Shown here: one piece after another, positions 22,683-34,349 of the stretch
Layout: each line of letters begins with the position of its first letter
Numbering within the stretch: the first letter of the stretch is position 1
Source of the DNA: Dolomedes plantarius
Taxonomy: Eukaryota > Arthropoda > Arachnida > Araneae > Dolomedidae
Assembly: GCA_907164885.2 (NCBI GenBank)
Contig: OU015490.1
Span: 94,872,386-94,936,385 of the forward strand
DNA: 64,000 bases
Direction: 5' to 3'
Notes under the pieces: generated by a model
Told to the model about the DNA's origin: nothing
What the model saw: only the letters and a program-made list of their open reading frames with translations
Database searches by the model: none
Program-made: the position numbers and the translations under genes

Positions 22683-23382
22683 GTGTGCGACAAAGCAGGC
22701 TTATCCATCATGCACCCTCTAGGTCATCTCTCATCTTCCCATCTAGGCCATCTAGGTCATCTAGGTCATCTTCCAACCATGATATTCATTTTCCGTGTGT
22801 CCCCTCTCATGTGGGCCTATTTGGCAATGAGATGGCTGACACCCCAGCAAAGGAAGATACCGCTGAACTTTCACCAAGTTTTTCGGCTTTGGCTTATCTG
22901 GAGAGTTATTCCGTAAGAAATCTTTCATCCTTGGAGACTATACTTAAACTTCGAGTGCTTGGAGATCTACCCCGGTCCATGGCTGGTACTTTGGTGCCCG
23001 CCCTGGTAGAGCTCTTATCTCCAAGGATGATAGAGCTGAGCAGACTGCAATCTCTAGGTTTGTCAGTGGCCACTTGAGGTGCCTAAAATTTGATCGACAA
23101 AACAAAACTTTTCTCACTTGTAAAAAGTGTAATAATAAACTGGACACTCCTGGCCACGTCATGTCTTGCTTAAATTTATTTAGGGATGACTTTATTTCCG
23201 ATCCACGCCTATTAATGCACCTCTGAGATTTATGGACTCATGGACCTGGTCTAGCGCCGCTAGACCATTAGAGATTAGAAACAACAACTTCTAATGCAAA
23301 ATTTGAATGGACCTGGTCTAGAGTCGCTAGACCAGTAGAGATTAGAAACAGCAACAACAACTTCTAATGCAAAATTTGAATT
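22683..23382 (+). pseudogene. Non-LTR retrotransposon (LINE) 3' end, RNase H region
   Basis: The frame 22685-23077 contains PSHVGLFGNEMADTPAKE, the RNase H block of jockey/I-type LINE polyproteins. After a frameshift near 23030 the text continues TAISRFVSGHLRC and a zinc-knuckle-like CKKCNNKLDTPGHVMSC, the usual C-terminal CCHC. The 3' end tggacctggtctag...attagaaacaacaac is duplicated in tandem (23241-23307 and 23308-23382). 5'-truncated, as typical of dead-on-arrival LINE copies. Confidence 0.8.
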
Positions 23383-23713
23383 CCTATTGTTAAGGCGCGC
23401 CCAGTTAAGGAAGAGATGATGCATACCTAAGAAAAGTTAGAGTTTTACTTTAAAACAGGGAGTGGAAATTTGTCGAGCAACTTTTATCTTAATTTACTTT
23501 CTTATAATTAAGAAAGTCTCAGATTATACATACAAGTCAATGTTTTTCCTGAAATCTCGGGTCTTAGATCCACAGTTTATTCCGTTCATGTCTAAATGTA
23601 ATACAGATTCTGCAAATGAAAATAAAAGTAAAAATGAAGTAAGAATGTGCATTAAACTAAACAAAATAAGCGAAACACAATGTGATAGAGTTTACAAAAC
23701 TTATCGCTGGAAA

Positions 23714-23715
<2 letters not shown>

Positions 23716-23758
<43 letters not shown>
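23716..23758. repeat. (TA)n microsatellite
   Basis: Pure TA run. It generates the IYIYIY part of a spurious 129-codon frame. Confidence 0.9.
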
Positions 23759-23759
<1 letters not shown>

Positions 23760-23882
23760 ATGATTATATAAACATTTATTTCATTATTTTTTTACTTTTA
23801 TATCATAGCAACAATAATAGAATTAACATAGATAGTGTTTCACTCTTCTAATTCATAATGTAACTGAAATTTTATGTTTTAC

Positions 23883-24073
23883 CTGTCATAACTTTAAATG
23901 TGGAATGTTTAAGAAGCTCCAGTAGATTCTCAATTGGCTTGTCCTCAAAAGCTTGAAGTTCCTCTACCAAATCAACACCACTCTCGTTGAAAATGTTCAT
24001 TTTACCTTTGAGCACACCCAAATGAAAGGCAGGATTAATGAACTTACGATGAACCTTCCATGTTTCTTCTTCA
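23883..24073 (-). CDS. CYP4-like cytochrome P450, exon 4 (helix C region)
   Basis: 191 nt, acceptor ATTTCAG|T and donor ACAG|GTAAAA. Translation EEETWKVHRKFINPAFHLGV, LKGKMNIFNESGVDLVEEL, ending LLKHSTFKVMT. W.vhRK..nPAFH and the following NIFNE are the helix-C hallmark of CYP4 enzymes: Trp and Arg contact a heme propionate. The first codon is completed across the intron from exon 3 (AG|T, Ser), and the exon leaves in phase 1. No stops or frameshifts. Neighbouring intron sequence on both sides is filled with transposons. Confidence 0.92.
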
Positions 24074-24179
24074 CTGAAATGATGATGAAATAGTTAGGGT
24101 TCAAGAACAATACTTTTAAAAGTGCAATTAAAACCTAAGAGCAACAACAGATTTCGCTTTCTACCGGCGTTGTCGACTT

Positions 24180-24514
24180 TTTGCAACATCTCAGTTTAAC
24201 TCGATCATTTTGGACATTTTATTTTCCCCCTTTCTCACCCCCCCCCCCCATAACGAGGGGGGCTGTACTTACACGGCATCGGGAGTGTCACTACTCATTT
24301 CAGCGACCTCGAAAACTATGGATTTGACATTAATATCAGTCATTTTCGATTATTTTTGCAAGTCTCCGCCTTCCCACCTCCACCTCTAGGGGTGCTAGAG
24401 GTATCTTACCCCCCACAGAATTTTTTTCCAAATTGTAAAGCATATGTGCACCAAGTTTGGTTGAAATTGCTCCAAGTGTTCCAGAATTTTGCTTGAACGT
24501 ACATACATACATAC

Positions 24515-24583
<69 letters not shown>
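24180..24583 (+). repeat. Repeat tail ending in (TA)n
   Basis: Contains the phrase ccaagtttggttgaaattgc, then acatacatacat and a long (TA)n. Such phrases occur at the ends of many arthropod non-LTR or Helitron-derived repeats. No coding part. The class cannot be decided from one copy. Confidence 0.45.
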
Positions 24584-24584
<1 letters not shown>

Positions 24585-24670
24585 CAGGCTCACTACTTAC
24601 ACCCTTCCCAGTACGTAGTCTTACATCCAAACTTTTCTCCTTCTTAATCTATCTTTACTTAATTATTAAA

Positions 24671-24790
24671 GTTATAGCAGATATAGACATATAATATAAT
24701 CTTAGTGTTTTCTCTTCTGAAGACATATAATAAAGTTATAGCAGTTATAGACATATAATATACTCTTAATGTTTTCTCTTCTGAAGACTT
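24671..24790. repeat. Two-copy 64-bp tandem repeat
   Basis: Copies start at 24671 and 24735 (gttatagcag...), both containing ttttctcttctgaagac. Just outside the gypsy LTR. Confidence 0.85.
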
Positions 24791-24850
24791 GCCTGATGGA
24801 ATTAGCTACTCCATTTGTGTGCGTGCCTTCAGGGGGACGGGGGGGGAAGT

Positions 24851-25286
24851 TGTCAAGGATTTAGTGGGAAAAGAATGATTATTCTAAATTTAAAGGGGGC
24901 TTGGGAATTAAATTATATTCGTGCCGTAATTCGCCTCAAATTGTTCGTATTTCAAGACGCGAATTGGGAAAGGGAAATTCCCTTTTCATTATATAATCTT
25001 GGCGCCTCTGAGTTCTGCGGTCGAGGAGGAACATTTACATTTTAGCCTTGAAAGATGTCTGGCTCTGCGCATGTGCAGGGAGAGTTGACGAGCGGAGATG
25101 CCCGCGAATTTGGTTAGAGAGCGGAATAGAAGTCGATGCTATCAGATGTATTTCGCCTCGGCTCTAAAAAAGAAATGGCGCAAAATGAACGCACTGAGTT
25201 GGAGCTGTGGTTTACCTGACAAAGAATAAAACTGGATTAAATTGAACTGATGCCTGCTCAATTATTGATTCGATTACTTATTGCTA
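24851..25286 (+). mobile_element. 5' LTR of gypsy element 1
   Basis: Begins TGTCAAGGATTTAGTGGG and ends approximately ...tattgctaca before the leader of the gag frame. The assignment rests on position and on an inverted homologue at 30190-30486 that starts with the same TGTCAAGGATTTAGTGGG. A G-rich tract lies immediately before it (24829-24848). The right boundary is approximate. Confidence 0.6.
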
Positions 25287-25487
25287 CACCACCGGATATA
25301 CCATGACTGCCATAATTTGTAAGATGACGGGCGTAGCCATACGCGTGTCAATAGCCGAGCAGGATTGAACTTCACGGGAAAAAAAAACCCGCCTCATTTT
25401 TTGGAATAGCACTACGGTGCGAAGATTTACAATACAAAGAAAAATATATAGAAGCATACCATTAATTCGAAAACAGAAGAAAAGGAT

Positions 25488-26429
25488 TTGAACACAAGAT
25501 TAAAGCTAGACGATAGTTTGGTAGACCAGCAAATGGCTCACGATATGAAAAAAGAGGATCCAAATGAAACAGTGAACGATGATAATGAAAATGACGAGAA
25601 AAATGAGACAGTTTGTGAAAAGAGAAGTCAAAAAGAAACAAGATTGAGAGGACAAATTTTGGAAAGAAACAGGACTGATATAACATTAGCAATACCACAA
25701 TTCGATAACAGCAGTATCAAAAATATCTTTCAATGGTTCCAGTTGTTTAAAGAGAGTTGCAGCACGTTTCAATTAAATGAGAAATGGAAAAAAGAAAATT
25801 TAATGCGCTACGTAAGTCAAGATATTCAAGAAGTAATAATATCAACGGAATTATATAAAGAAGATTACGCAGTTATAAAAAAACAGCTTCTATCCATTTT
25901 TTCACAATGCCGAGAAGAATTACACATCAAATTTAGAGAGTTACAATTACAGGAAAATGATGACCTCTTCAAATATTTTAAAGAAAAACTTGAACTTGGA
26001 AAGCAACTACAAAAAGACGATGCAGAAATAGTAGAGACTTTATCGCTTGACTCGCCACATCACATGAGAACATTACTTTCGCTGCAGGACATCAAAAATC
26101 CGTTCGATTGGCTGGAAAAGGCCAAAAAGATTCACCTGCCAATCACCAGTTCCAGACAACAAAACTTTACGGAAGGAAGAAAAAATTATGCCGCAAGGGG
26201 TCATCGGAACTCCGGCGACAACGAATCAATGCGCCGCTGGACTGACACGGATAACAGACAGAGATGGAACACATACGAGAGACTCAGATATCAAAACCAA
26301 GACAACTACAACAAACCGCCTCGAAATTATGTGGAGCAGAGACGCTTTGAAAACCAAAAGTATAATAGTGGAGGGACTGTCAACATAGGATACCAAAATA
26401 CGAACTACGCCAACAGAGACAACAGATGA
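25488..26429 (+). CDS. Gypsy element 1 Gag
   Basis: 313-codon capsid-type protein. Acidic N-terminal stretch (DDNENDEKNE), then a capsid-like helical core (FQWFQLFKESCSTFQLNEKW, residues about 80-100; FREELHIKFREL about 146-157) and a basic Arg/Asn/Tyr-rich C-terminus suited to nucleic-acid binding. No CCHC zinc knuckle is present. It lies about 200 bp after the LTR and is followed directly by the protease frame. No internal stop. Confidence 0.75.
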   Translation: MNTRLKLDDSLVDQQMAHDMKKEDPNETVNDDNENDEKNETVCEKRSQKETRLRGQILERNRTDITLAIPQFDNSSIKNIFQWFQLFKESCSTFQLNEKWKKENLMRYVSQDIQEVIISTELYKEDYAVIKKQLLSIFSQCREELHIKFRELQLQENDDLFKYFKEKLELGKQLQKDDAEIVETLSLDSPHHMRTLLSLQDIKNPFDWLEKAKKIHLPITSSRQQNFTEGRKNYAARGHRNSGDNESMRRWTDTDNRQRWNTYERLRYQNQDNYNKPPRNYVEQRRFENQKYNSGGTVNIGYQNTNYANRDNR

Positions 26430-26432
26430 CTT

Positions 26433-27245
26433 TTGATTTCGGCTCGGGTGAGTGATAAAAATTTTCAATGCTTATTAGACACGGATTCAACGGTTACACT
26501 GATTTCACAGTCATTATTTAAAGTAATTAAAGATTTTAAAAAACTAAACTTAGAAAATATTGTGTTAAATCAAACTGATGGTCAGGTAACTGTTACAAAT
26601 TTAATAAAAACAACTGTAAAAATTGGTAAAATAACTAGGGAAATTGAAATGTTGGTAATTAAAAGTAATTTGCCATATGTGTTACTAAGTTTAGAACATA
26701 TGAGACTTTTTCAGCTAGAAATAAATTTAAGAAACTTAAAAGTATACCAATTTAATAAAGAAATATTACTGTGTAATGATAATAATTATGTTAATGCATA
26801 TGCATTGAATGTTCAAAGAAAAAAAATTGGAAATTATTGTGATAATATGTATAATGGTAAAAGGTGTTATAAAAATAACAATATGTGTAATTTTAGAAAT
26901 GTAAACAAAAATGTATATGAAAATAGAAAATATTTTAATCATTGGACTGTGAATAGTAATAGAGGGTATGATAAAGGTAGAAAATTTGTTAAGAGAAACT
27001 ATTTAAGATATGATCACTCTCCTGAGCACTACAAAGGGACTGTTTACAATAATTATGTGAAAAGTAATGTGAATAATGTTTTTTCAAATGACTATGAAAC
27101 CCTGAATTTTGACAATAACCAAAGAATGAGAAAATCAAATGTAAATTATGAGAATTCAAACAAAATAACAAGTACTGATTGTAATGTTCAAAATTTAAAT
27201 GAGACATCAGGTATCCCCGATGATACATTGAATACTCTGTTATAG
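26433..27245 (+). pseudogene. Gypsy element 1 protease region
   Basis: 270 codons. An aspartic-protease-like motif reads LLDTDSTVTLIS where the family has LLDTGST, so the catalytic-loop Gly is replaced by Asp. After it comes a long Asn/Tyr/Lys-rich linker with many AAT and TAT codons, and a stop at 27245 shortly before the reverse transcriptase frame. Probably inactive. Confidence 0.7.
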
Positions 27246-27259
27246 AGCCCGGTGATGCT

Positions 27260-29858
27260 TTGGACTTTGTGACACCAGAGCAAATATCCGAGGACTGGCC
27301 CCGATTAGAAAACATTTTAGATACTTTCGAACATATCTTTTCAAAAAATAAATATGATGTAGGAAAAATAAAATTAGAACCTCAAAGAGTTCACTTAACT
27401 TCAGAACTTCCAATAGCTCTTAGACCCTATCGTTCCTCACAAACTGAAAATTTGGAAATACAAAAACAAATAAATGAGTTGTTAAAAGCAGGATTTATTA
27501 AACCATCCCATTCACCATTTGCATCACCAGTGTGTTTAGTAAAAAAGAGAGGAGAAGGAAAAACTCGTTTATGCATAGATTATCGTAAATTAAATTCAAT
27601 CACAAAATTTGATTCAGAACCTATTCCAAGAATAGATGACATCTTAGACCAACTAACACATGCAAGATACTTTTCAACACTTAACTTCGGGATATTGGCA
27701 TATTGCAATACATGACAAAGACACAGAAAAATTAGCTTTTACTACAAATTTTGGACTATATGAGTGGCTCAGGCTCCCCTTTGGTTGGAAGAATACTCCC
27801 AGTGTTTTTCAACGAGCAATTAGACAAATTTTAAACAAGTATCAAATAAAATATGCACTAAATTACTTTGATGACATAATAATTTTTTCTCAAAATTTTA
27901 ATGAACATATGAAAGACTTAGAAGAATTTTTTCAAATCTGAAAACAAGAAAATATCAAACTAAAAAAATCAAAGTGTCAATTTGCAAAGAAGGAAATAAA
28001 TTTCTTAGGTTATGAGGTGTCACAAGGAAAATATTCTCCTCAAAATACAAACATTGAGACAATAAAAAAATTGTTACCACCCAAAAATGTAAAAGAACTC
28101 CAAAGATTTTTAGGTTCCATTAATGTATACCAAACGTTCATTCAAGATTATGCAAAGTTAAGATTACCACTCAACAAATTATTAAAGAAAGATGTAAAAT
28201 GGAACTGGTCTCCTGAATGTCAAATATCATATCAAAAATTAAAAGATGAGTTAATTTCAAAACCAATTTTGACTTTATATAATCCAAATTATCCATGCTA
28301 CTTGTACGTTGATACCAGTCAAGAAGCAACAGCTGCAGTTTTGAAACAAAAACATCCAAATGGACAATTACACCCAATAGCTTTTTATTCCAGACAATTA
28401 AGAAAACATGAGAAAAATTATGCCATAACAGAGCTTGAATGCTTCGCAATTGTTGATTCAATTGACAAATATCACTGTTATTTACTTGGCCAGAAATTTA
28501 CAATACATTCAGATCACTCTGCATTACAATGGCTAAAAAATGTAAAGAATTTAACTGGCAGGCTATTTAGATGGTCATTAAAATTATCAATGTATGATTA
28601 TGATATAGTGTATATTAAGGGAAAATGCAATCATGAGGCTGATATGTTATCCAGAAACCCTGTAAGTCATTTTGTTAATCAATACTGTTATTTCCTAAGC
28701 ACAGATGAAATAATTAAAGGACAGTGGGATGATAATATAAATAACATTAAGTATAAAAAATATAATGGAGTCTTAACTATAAAAAAGAAAAACTTAGTCA
28801 AAATTGTAGTTCCGCCATCACTAAGAGTAAAGTTAATAAATTCAGCTCATGAAAAGTTCGGTCACCCAGGTGTAAAAAAGATGTTAAAGTTAATTTCCCC
28901 AATTTACTATTGGCAAGACATAATTGTAGACATAGCAAATTTTGTTCGTTGTTGTGAAACCTGTCAAAAGAATAAAAAATCAACTCAGAAAATATTTGGA
29001 CTGATGGAGCAAGTGCCTGTGGCGAATGAACTATTTGACTTAATTTCAGTCGATACTGTTGGGGATTTCAATTATTACAATTCAACAAACAAAATATCTT
29101 CATCTTGTAATTGATCATGCAACCAGGTACATATGGACATTCCCCTCAAATAGTGTAACCAGTGAAACTTACACAAACTGCTTGAAACAAGTTTTCAATA
29201 TTAAGGTTCCAAAACAAATACTCAGTGACAGAAATGCTGCATTCACTTCTTCCAGATTTAAGAAATTTTTAAAGCATCACAATGTACGACAATTATTAAC
29301 CAGTTCGCATAGACCTCAGACAAACGGCAAGAATGAAAGATGTAATCAAACAATAGTAGCAAAATTAAGATGTAAAGTAAATTCTTCTTCGAAAAAATTT
29401 CCCTGGACAAAAATTTTAGAACAGGTAACTTCTGAATACAATAATCAACCCCATTCTGTGACTGGTTTTTCCTCAAACTACCTTTTATTTGGAATACTAC
29501 CATATGATTCACATTAGCCCAATACAACTTCATTAAATTACCCACCTGTTGAGGAAGCTAGGAAAATTGCAGTGCAAAGAACTATTCAACACCATAAAAT
29601 TAATAAACTAAGATATGATAAACATTTTGTTCAGTCAAATTTTAAAATTGGTGACTTAGTGATATACGAAGAATTTAAGTACCCAAATTCAAGAAAACTA
29701 GATCCACCTTATTCAGGCCCCTACACAATTTTAAATCAACTATCTAATGTAAATTTTGAAATTAACAGACCAAATCAATATACTGGAAAAGCCACCGACA
29801 TTGTACATTCAACAAGATTAAGACATTTTCATCCACAAAATGAGTTTAAATTAAAATA
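27260..29858 (+). pseudogene. Gypsy element 1 pol: RT, RNase H, integrase (broken)
   Basis: Ordinary Ty3/gypsy domain order. RT: RLCIDYRKLN (about 27570), LRLPFGWKNTPSVFQ and NYFDDIIIFS (about 27860-27890). RNase H: YVDTSQEA, YAITELECFAIV and ADMLSRNP. Integrase: an HHCC zinc-binding block (HEKFGHPG...CCETCQKN, about 28850-28970), then VDTVGDF, LSDRNAAFTS and NGKNERCNQT for the catalytic Asp-Asp-Glu, and GDLVIYEEFKYPNSRKLDPP at the C-terminus. Frameshifts near 27690 and 29090 and stops at 27941 and 29517 break it into at least four frames. Inactive. Confidence 0.9.
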
Positions 29859-29869
29859 AATTTCAGTTC

Positions 29870-29900
29870 CTGCAGCATTTCTTGGGGGGAGGGGGGAAAA
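29870..29900 (+). other. Putative polypurine tract of gypsy element 1
   Basis: ggggggaggggggaaaataa lies just after the pol stop, where a polypurine tract primes plus-strand synthesis. No direct LTR follows it; the next 280 bp are AT-rich with no TG...CA repeat found. Confidence 0.5.
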
Positions 29901-30189
29901 TAAGGAAAGTTTTGTACTAATTGCAAATAAAATTGAAATTGTGAATTTTAAATGTTAATAATAAAACTATGAAAATTAAATTGTATTTCTGAAATTAAGG
30001 AAAAGCTATAATATGATTGTATTGATTTTTTTTACTTTAACAATTGTATGATATGAGTTAAAATTTAAATAACTGTTGAAAGACCTTTTTCTAAATCTAC
30101 AAAATCTGAGTATATTGAAATGTTTATCACTAATTTATAATGTTTTGAAGTGTCTTAAAGCTGAACTGTATGTGATATTTGCCCAATTA

Positions 30190-30485
30190 TGACAAGTCTA
30201 ATTCTTTTACCTTTTTAATTTCCCGCCGCCTGATTAAACGAAATTGTTTCTCTGCCATCCAAATACACCGCGCATGCCCACATGATCTCTGTGACGCATA
30301 CACCGGAGATGGACCATAGGCGTGGCCACAGATGTCAATTAATCCAAAGGGAATTTCCCCGATTTCTCTCGATGTATTTCGAACCAAGATATGAGAATAG
30401 TGGCGAATTACGCCACGACAATAAATTAATTACTAAGCCCCCTTTAAATTTAAAATAATCATTCTTTTCCCACTAAATCCTTGAC

Positions 30486-30486
<1 letters not shown>
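30190..30486 (-). mobile_element. Inverted, divergent LTR related to gypsy element 1
   Basis: Read from 30486 downward it starts TGTCAAGGATTTAGTGGG and stays alignable to 24851-25010 (aagaatgattatt, aatttaaagggggct, gtaattcgcc). It then diverges. Because it is inverted it cannot be the 3' LTR of a simple insertion. It may be a solo LTR of a related copy or evidence of rearrangement. Confidence 0.65.
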
Positions 30487-30516
<30 letters not shown>

Positions 30517-30517
30517 G

Positions 30518-30571
<54 letters not shown>
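30487..30571. repeat. (TA)n/(CA)n microsatellite
   Basis: Runs from the end of the inverted LTR to the terminus of a TA-targeting transposon at 30572. Confidence 0.9.
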
Positions 30572-31149
30572 CAGGGTGTCCCATAATGATTGGGACAAAC
30601 TTTAAGGGGAGGTAGTGCATGTCAAAAGGATTCAAAATTGCATAGCAACCCATGGTCGCAAACGTCATGGGAAAGTGATATCAGAGGTACAAGAAATGAA
30701 GGAATGCAAGACAAAGATTATCAGAAATGTTAATTGCTCATAAATATTACATATACTGGGGTAGATGATACTATTTCAAAAGGTTACAAAAGATGCTCAA
30801 GTTTCTACCATTACAAGAGATGCAAGCGTTACAGCCACGGACCATGGATTGGCGGACACATTCGAAATCACCTGGATTCGCTTGGACCTGGTTGTCTTGC
30901 CCCCACGTTCTCCGGATTTAAGCAGCCTGGATTTCTTTCTTTGGGGTGAACTTAAAAGTGCTGTGTATAAAACACCTGTCGAGTCTGAAATGGATCTGGT
31001 TGCGAGAATTGTTTCCGCTGCTGCAGATATCAAAACAAATCCATGTGTTTTCGAACGTGCCCGCCGGTCCATGGTCCATCGCTGTAACTCTTGCATGTCT
31101 TGTAATGGTGGAAACTTTTGAGCATCTTTTGTAACCATTTGAAATTGTA
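30572..31149 (+). mobile_element. Mariner-like fragment with inverted C-terminal duplication
   Basis: Left end TA|cagggtgtcccataatgat after a (TA)n tract. The surviving transposase end reads VLPPRSPDLSSLDFFLWGEL (third catalytic block, about 30895-30950), YKTPVESEMDLVARIV and ends GGNFEHLL at about 31135. Upstream, 30769-30880 is an inverted copy of 31036-31149. The right terminus was not found. Non-functional. Confidence 0.75.
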
Positions 31150-31422
31150 TAATTTGTAGAATTGTAAAAAAACTGTCTTACTTAAACTTCCTTCTTAAGA
31201 ATACTGTATATGTGAATTTTTTTGGGATCTAAAATCAAATCCCGACTATGACATTTCTACTTCTTTTATCTTTCAGTAAATTTTCTCTTCCTTGAATAAT
31301 CCTTCCTATCACCCCCTCTACAAGCGCGTTGGAAGTCATCCCATCTGTTTAGGATCTTTTTAAATTTTTTTATTGTTTGTTTTGCTTCACCTATTCAGTC
31401 ACTTAAAGTGCTGAAAAATAAA
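31150..31422. other. No recognised feature
   Basis: AT-rich spacer between two TA-targeting elements; no frame or repeat that I can support. Confidence 0.4.
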
Positions 31423-31424
31423 TA

Positions 31425-32826
31425 CACTCATGGACAAAAAATTAGCGCACCAAGAAAGAGTCGTCAAAATGAAACGAAATTTTACATACGTAATGACTAC
31501 TTTGATATAAGTAAATGATAAGAAAATCAAAGAAAAAGGATAATTTATTTCAGTGAAAAAGGCAAAAGAACGAAGGAGTTAATATTCCGTTGGACCCCCT
31601 CTAGCGCGAATGCACGATGCGATACGATCGGGCATTGAGTCATACAAGTTCTGTATGATGTCTTGAGACATTTCGTTCTATATTTGCTGTAACCTTGCCT
31701 CTAGTTCGTTCAAACTCGTGGGATGCCCAACTAATCGTCCCAAATGATCCCAGATATGCTCGATTGGAGACAAATCTGGGGATCGGGCAGGCCAAGGAAG
31801 GGTAGTAACAGTGCGGAGACAGTCTTGTGACACCCTTGCCGTATGAGGCCGAGCATTGTCTTGTTGAAAAATGGCTCCTGGGAGCCGTTGCAAGAGTGGC
31901 AACACATGTGGTTGCAGGATTTCATGAACATACCGATGGGCTGTCATGGTGCCACGGAACAATACTAGGGGTGACCGTGTATTGTAGGCAATGGCACCCC
32001 ATACCATCACACCAGCTGTAGGAGCGATGTGTCGCTGTACAGCAAAGGCAGGATTGAAGCGTTCACCACAGGCTTTCCACACACGAACACGATTGTCATC
32101 ACTGCCGAGATTGAATCTGGATTCGTCGCTAAAGACGACCTGGTTCCATTCCGCTGCAGTCCAGTTTCCTCGTGCTCCAAACGGAGGCGTCGATGGGTGG
32201 GCGTCAAGGGCAGCACACGTAATGGGCGCCGCGATACCAACTGTCCTTCAGCCAGGCGCCTTCGTATGGTTCGAGAAGACACAGAGGCCCCTAGTGAAAA
32301 TGCTACCTGTGCCTGGATGGCGGCCGATGAAGCAGTTGACTGTACGCGTGCATTTCTTACGATGTGGCGGTCTTCTCGACGACTGGTCTGTCGAGGGCGT
32401 CCTGAGCCTGGTCTTCGGGTACATGACATCTCTCGGGTCCACTGGTCCCAATACCTCCTCACAACACAATCAGAGCGGCCTAATTGACGAGCTACTCGCC
32501 TAGCTGACCACCCAGTTTCCATCATCCCGACGATTCTCCCCCTCTCAAACTGCGACAACTGCTTATATTGTCTTCGAACACGGCGTAATGGAGTGTCTAT
32601 CTCAGCTCTTCCTTTGTAAATGATTCAGCACACTTAAACAAGCTTTGGTTACCTGTTTTATACTCCACAGAGTACGATGTTCAACGCCCTCTACCGGCTA
32701 TACGTAATGCGCAATCACGCTGCATTTCTAATCATTTGCATATCTCCCCGACATGTACCTTCATTGCAAGTTTCGTTACGATCCCGCAATTATTTCTTGG
32801 TGCGCTAATTTTTTTGCCCATGAGTG
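31425..32826 (-). mobile_element. Tc1 element (third Tc1 family)
   Basis: Inverted ends cactcatggacaaaaaatta and the reverse complement of taatttttttgcccatgagtg, flanked by TA (31423-31424, 32827-32828). 1402 bp. Confidence 0.9.
31678..32558 (-). pseudogene. Tc1 DD34E transposase, one frameshift
   Basis: N-terminal frame from 32558: MSQFERGRIVGMMETGWS, helix-turn-helix block ARRVARQLGRSDCVVRRYW, and VSSRTIRRRLAEGQLVSRRP. A frameshift near 32150-32080 interrupts the first catalytic region. The second frame carries GVMVWGAIAYNTRSPLV, FQQDNARPHTARV (second Asp) and ARSPDLSPIEHIWD (Glu), and ends ELEARLQQI. One or two indels are enough to explain the break. No other stop seen. Confidence 0.85.
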
Positions 32827-32828
32827 TA

Positions 32829-34340
32829 CTTGAGTAATGACTTAAACAGACCTTGGGATGGCCTCTCCTTTGTTCCCCCAATTCTAAATTACACTTCCAC
32901 AGGTATCACATTTGCACATTTTTCTATTTCTCCATCTTTGCACTATGCAAGATGTTGTTTTTTTTTTGGCTGTCATATTCTGTTGGGAGATTAACAGTTG
33001 GTCCACTGTACGGCCATTCTTTCCTCCTTATTAGTCACTGAACAATAGGGAGAAAGAAAACCACTTTTACACAAACATAAACATAACCCCTCACTACTTA
33101 GAGGTAGGACTAAGTAAGAGTTTGAAACTAAGAGTTTGGGTGACACACATACAAACAAGGTACCTTCAACACAAAAATTGGTTATCCACGTAAAATAAAA
33201 TTAAGTGCACACAAATGAATAGTAAATAAATTAGTTGAAAATAAAGTGAAAAATATTGAGAATAAGTAAATAAAGTTAGAATAAAAATGAATAGAATAAA
33301 TAACGAATAATGAATAGTGATTTTGTTTTGAATAAGTAAATAGTGTTGAAACAATGAAGTCAGTAAATATTGAAATGATAGTAATAAGAAATATAAAGAT
33401 ATGAAACTAAAAATAAGGAATAAGATTTGATATACTGAAAACTTTTTAGAGGATTGAGGTTTTGATTAATATAATATATGTTCTGTAAATTTATATACAA
33501 TTTATATATTAGAAATGTGATTTTTATTGAAAGTGTGAATTTTTATTATAAACTGTGATTTCTATTATGTAACTAAAGAACTATTTTTCTTTATATAAAC
33601 AAGTCAATACAATGTGATTTTTTTGTGTATAGTCTACGTTTGTGAAACAAAATACCACAGCACTACAAAGACTGTGTTTTCTCTGTGATGTAATTTCCTC
33701 AACATACTAATGACTGTGTAAGGACTAAAAATGTGCACAGTTAATTCAGTACAAGAAAAAAAAATAAATGCAAATATTTTTTGGACTCACTCTATGGCAG
33801 TGAAATGTAAAGAGGAATGTTATAAAAATTACATTTTGAATTGTTGTCAAGCTAAGTTTTAAATACTTAATTTTTTTGGTTTTGTTTGCTATTCTTGCTG
33901 CTTAATTTTATTATCTGTATGAGTCGACTCGAGGTTAAATTGAAGTTATGTCCAATATAAATTGGAAGTAAATTTTTGGTAATTTTGTAAATTTTAAGAA
34001 AGGTTTCATTTATTATCTTCTGAGATTTTGCTGTGTTGGGAGGAGCCGCGCTATTCAACATTGTTTTCAGTTGATGATAAAAACATTTTTAAATTTAATT
34101 TTTTTTTTCAAAGTAGTAACATAGGAAGAAGTTTACATAATTTACAATTTTATATAATTGTTCATTCACTACTATAATTTTTTTTGCTTTTATTGTGTTC
34201 ATAAATCAGTAAATCATTAGTGTATTTTTGTGTATTCAATATTGAAATGTGCAATGTCTCGTCATGTGATCATCACACTAAATTAACTTATCACATATGT
34301 TCCTTTTCAAATTTTTCCAAATTTGTGGTCTACGCCCATT
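32829..34340. other. AT-rich intronic DNA without supported features
   Basis: Several short frames occur, none with a domain or good codon pattern. AAT/TAT-rich tracts near 33200-33520. I see no terminal repeats or exons here. Confidence 0.45.
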
Positions 34341-34349
34341 TTCCTCAAT

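Noticed and set aside
25488..30486. Gypsy element 1 as another integrase-first element
   Set aside because: Its RT and RNase H precede an integrase with HHCC and DDE motifs, the ordinary gypsy order.
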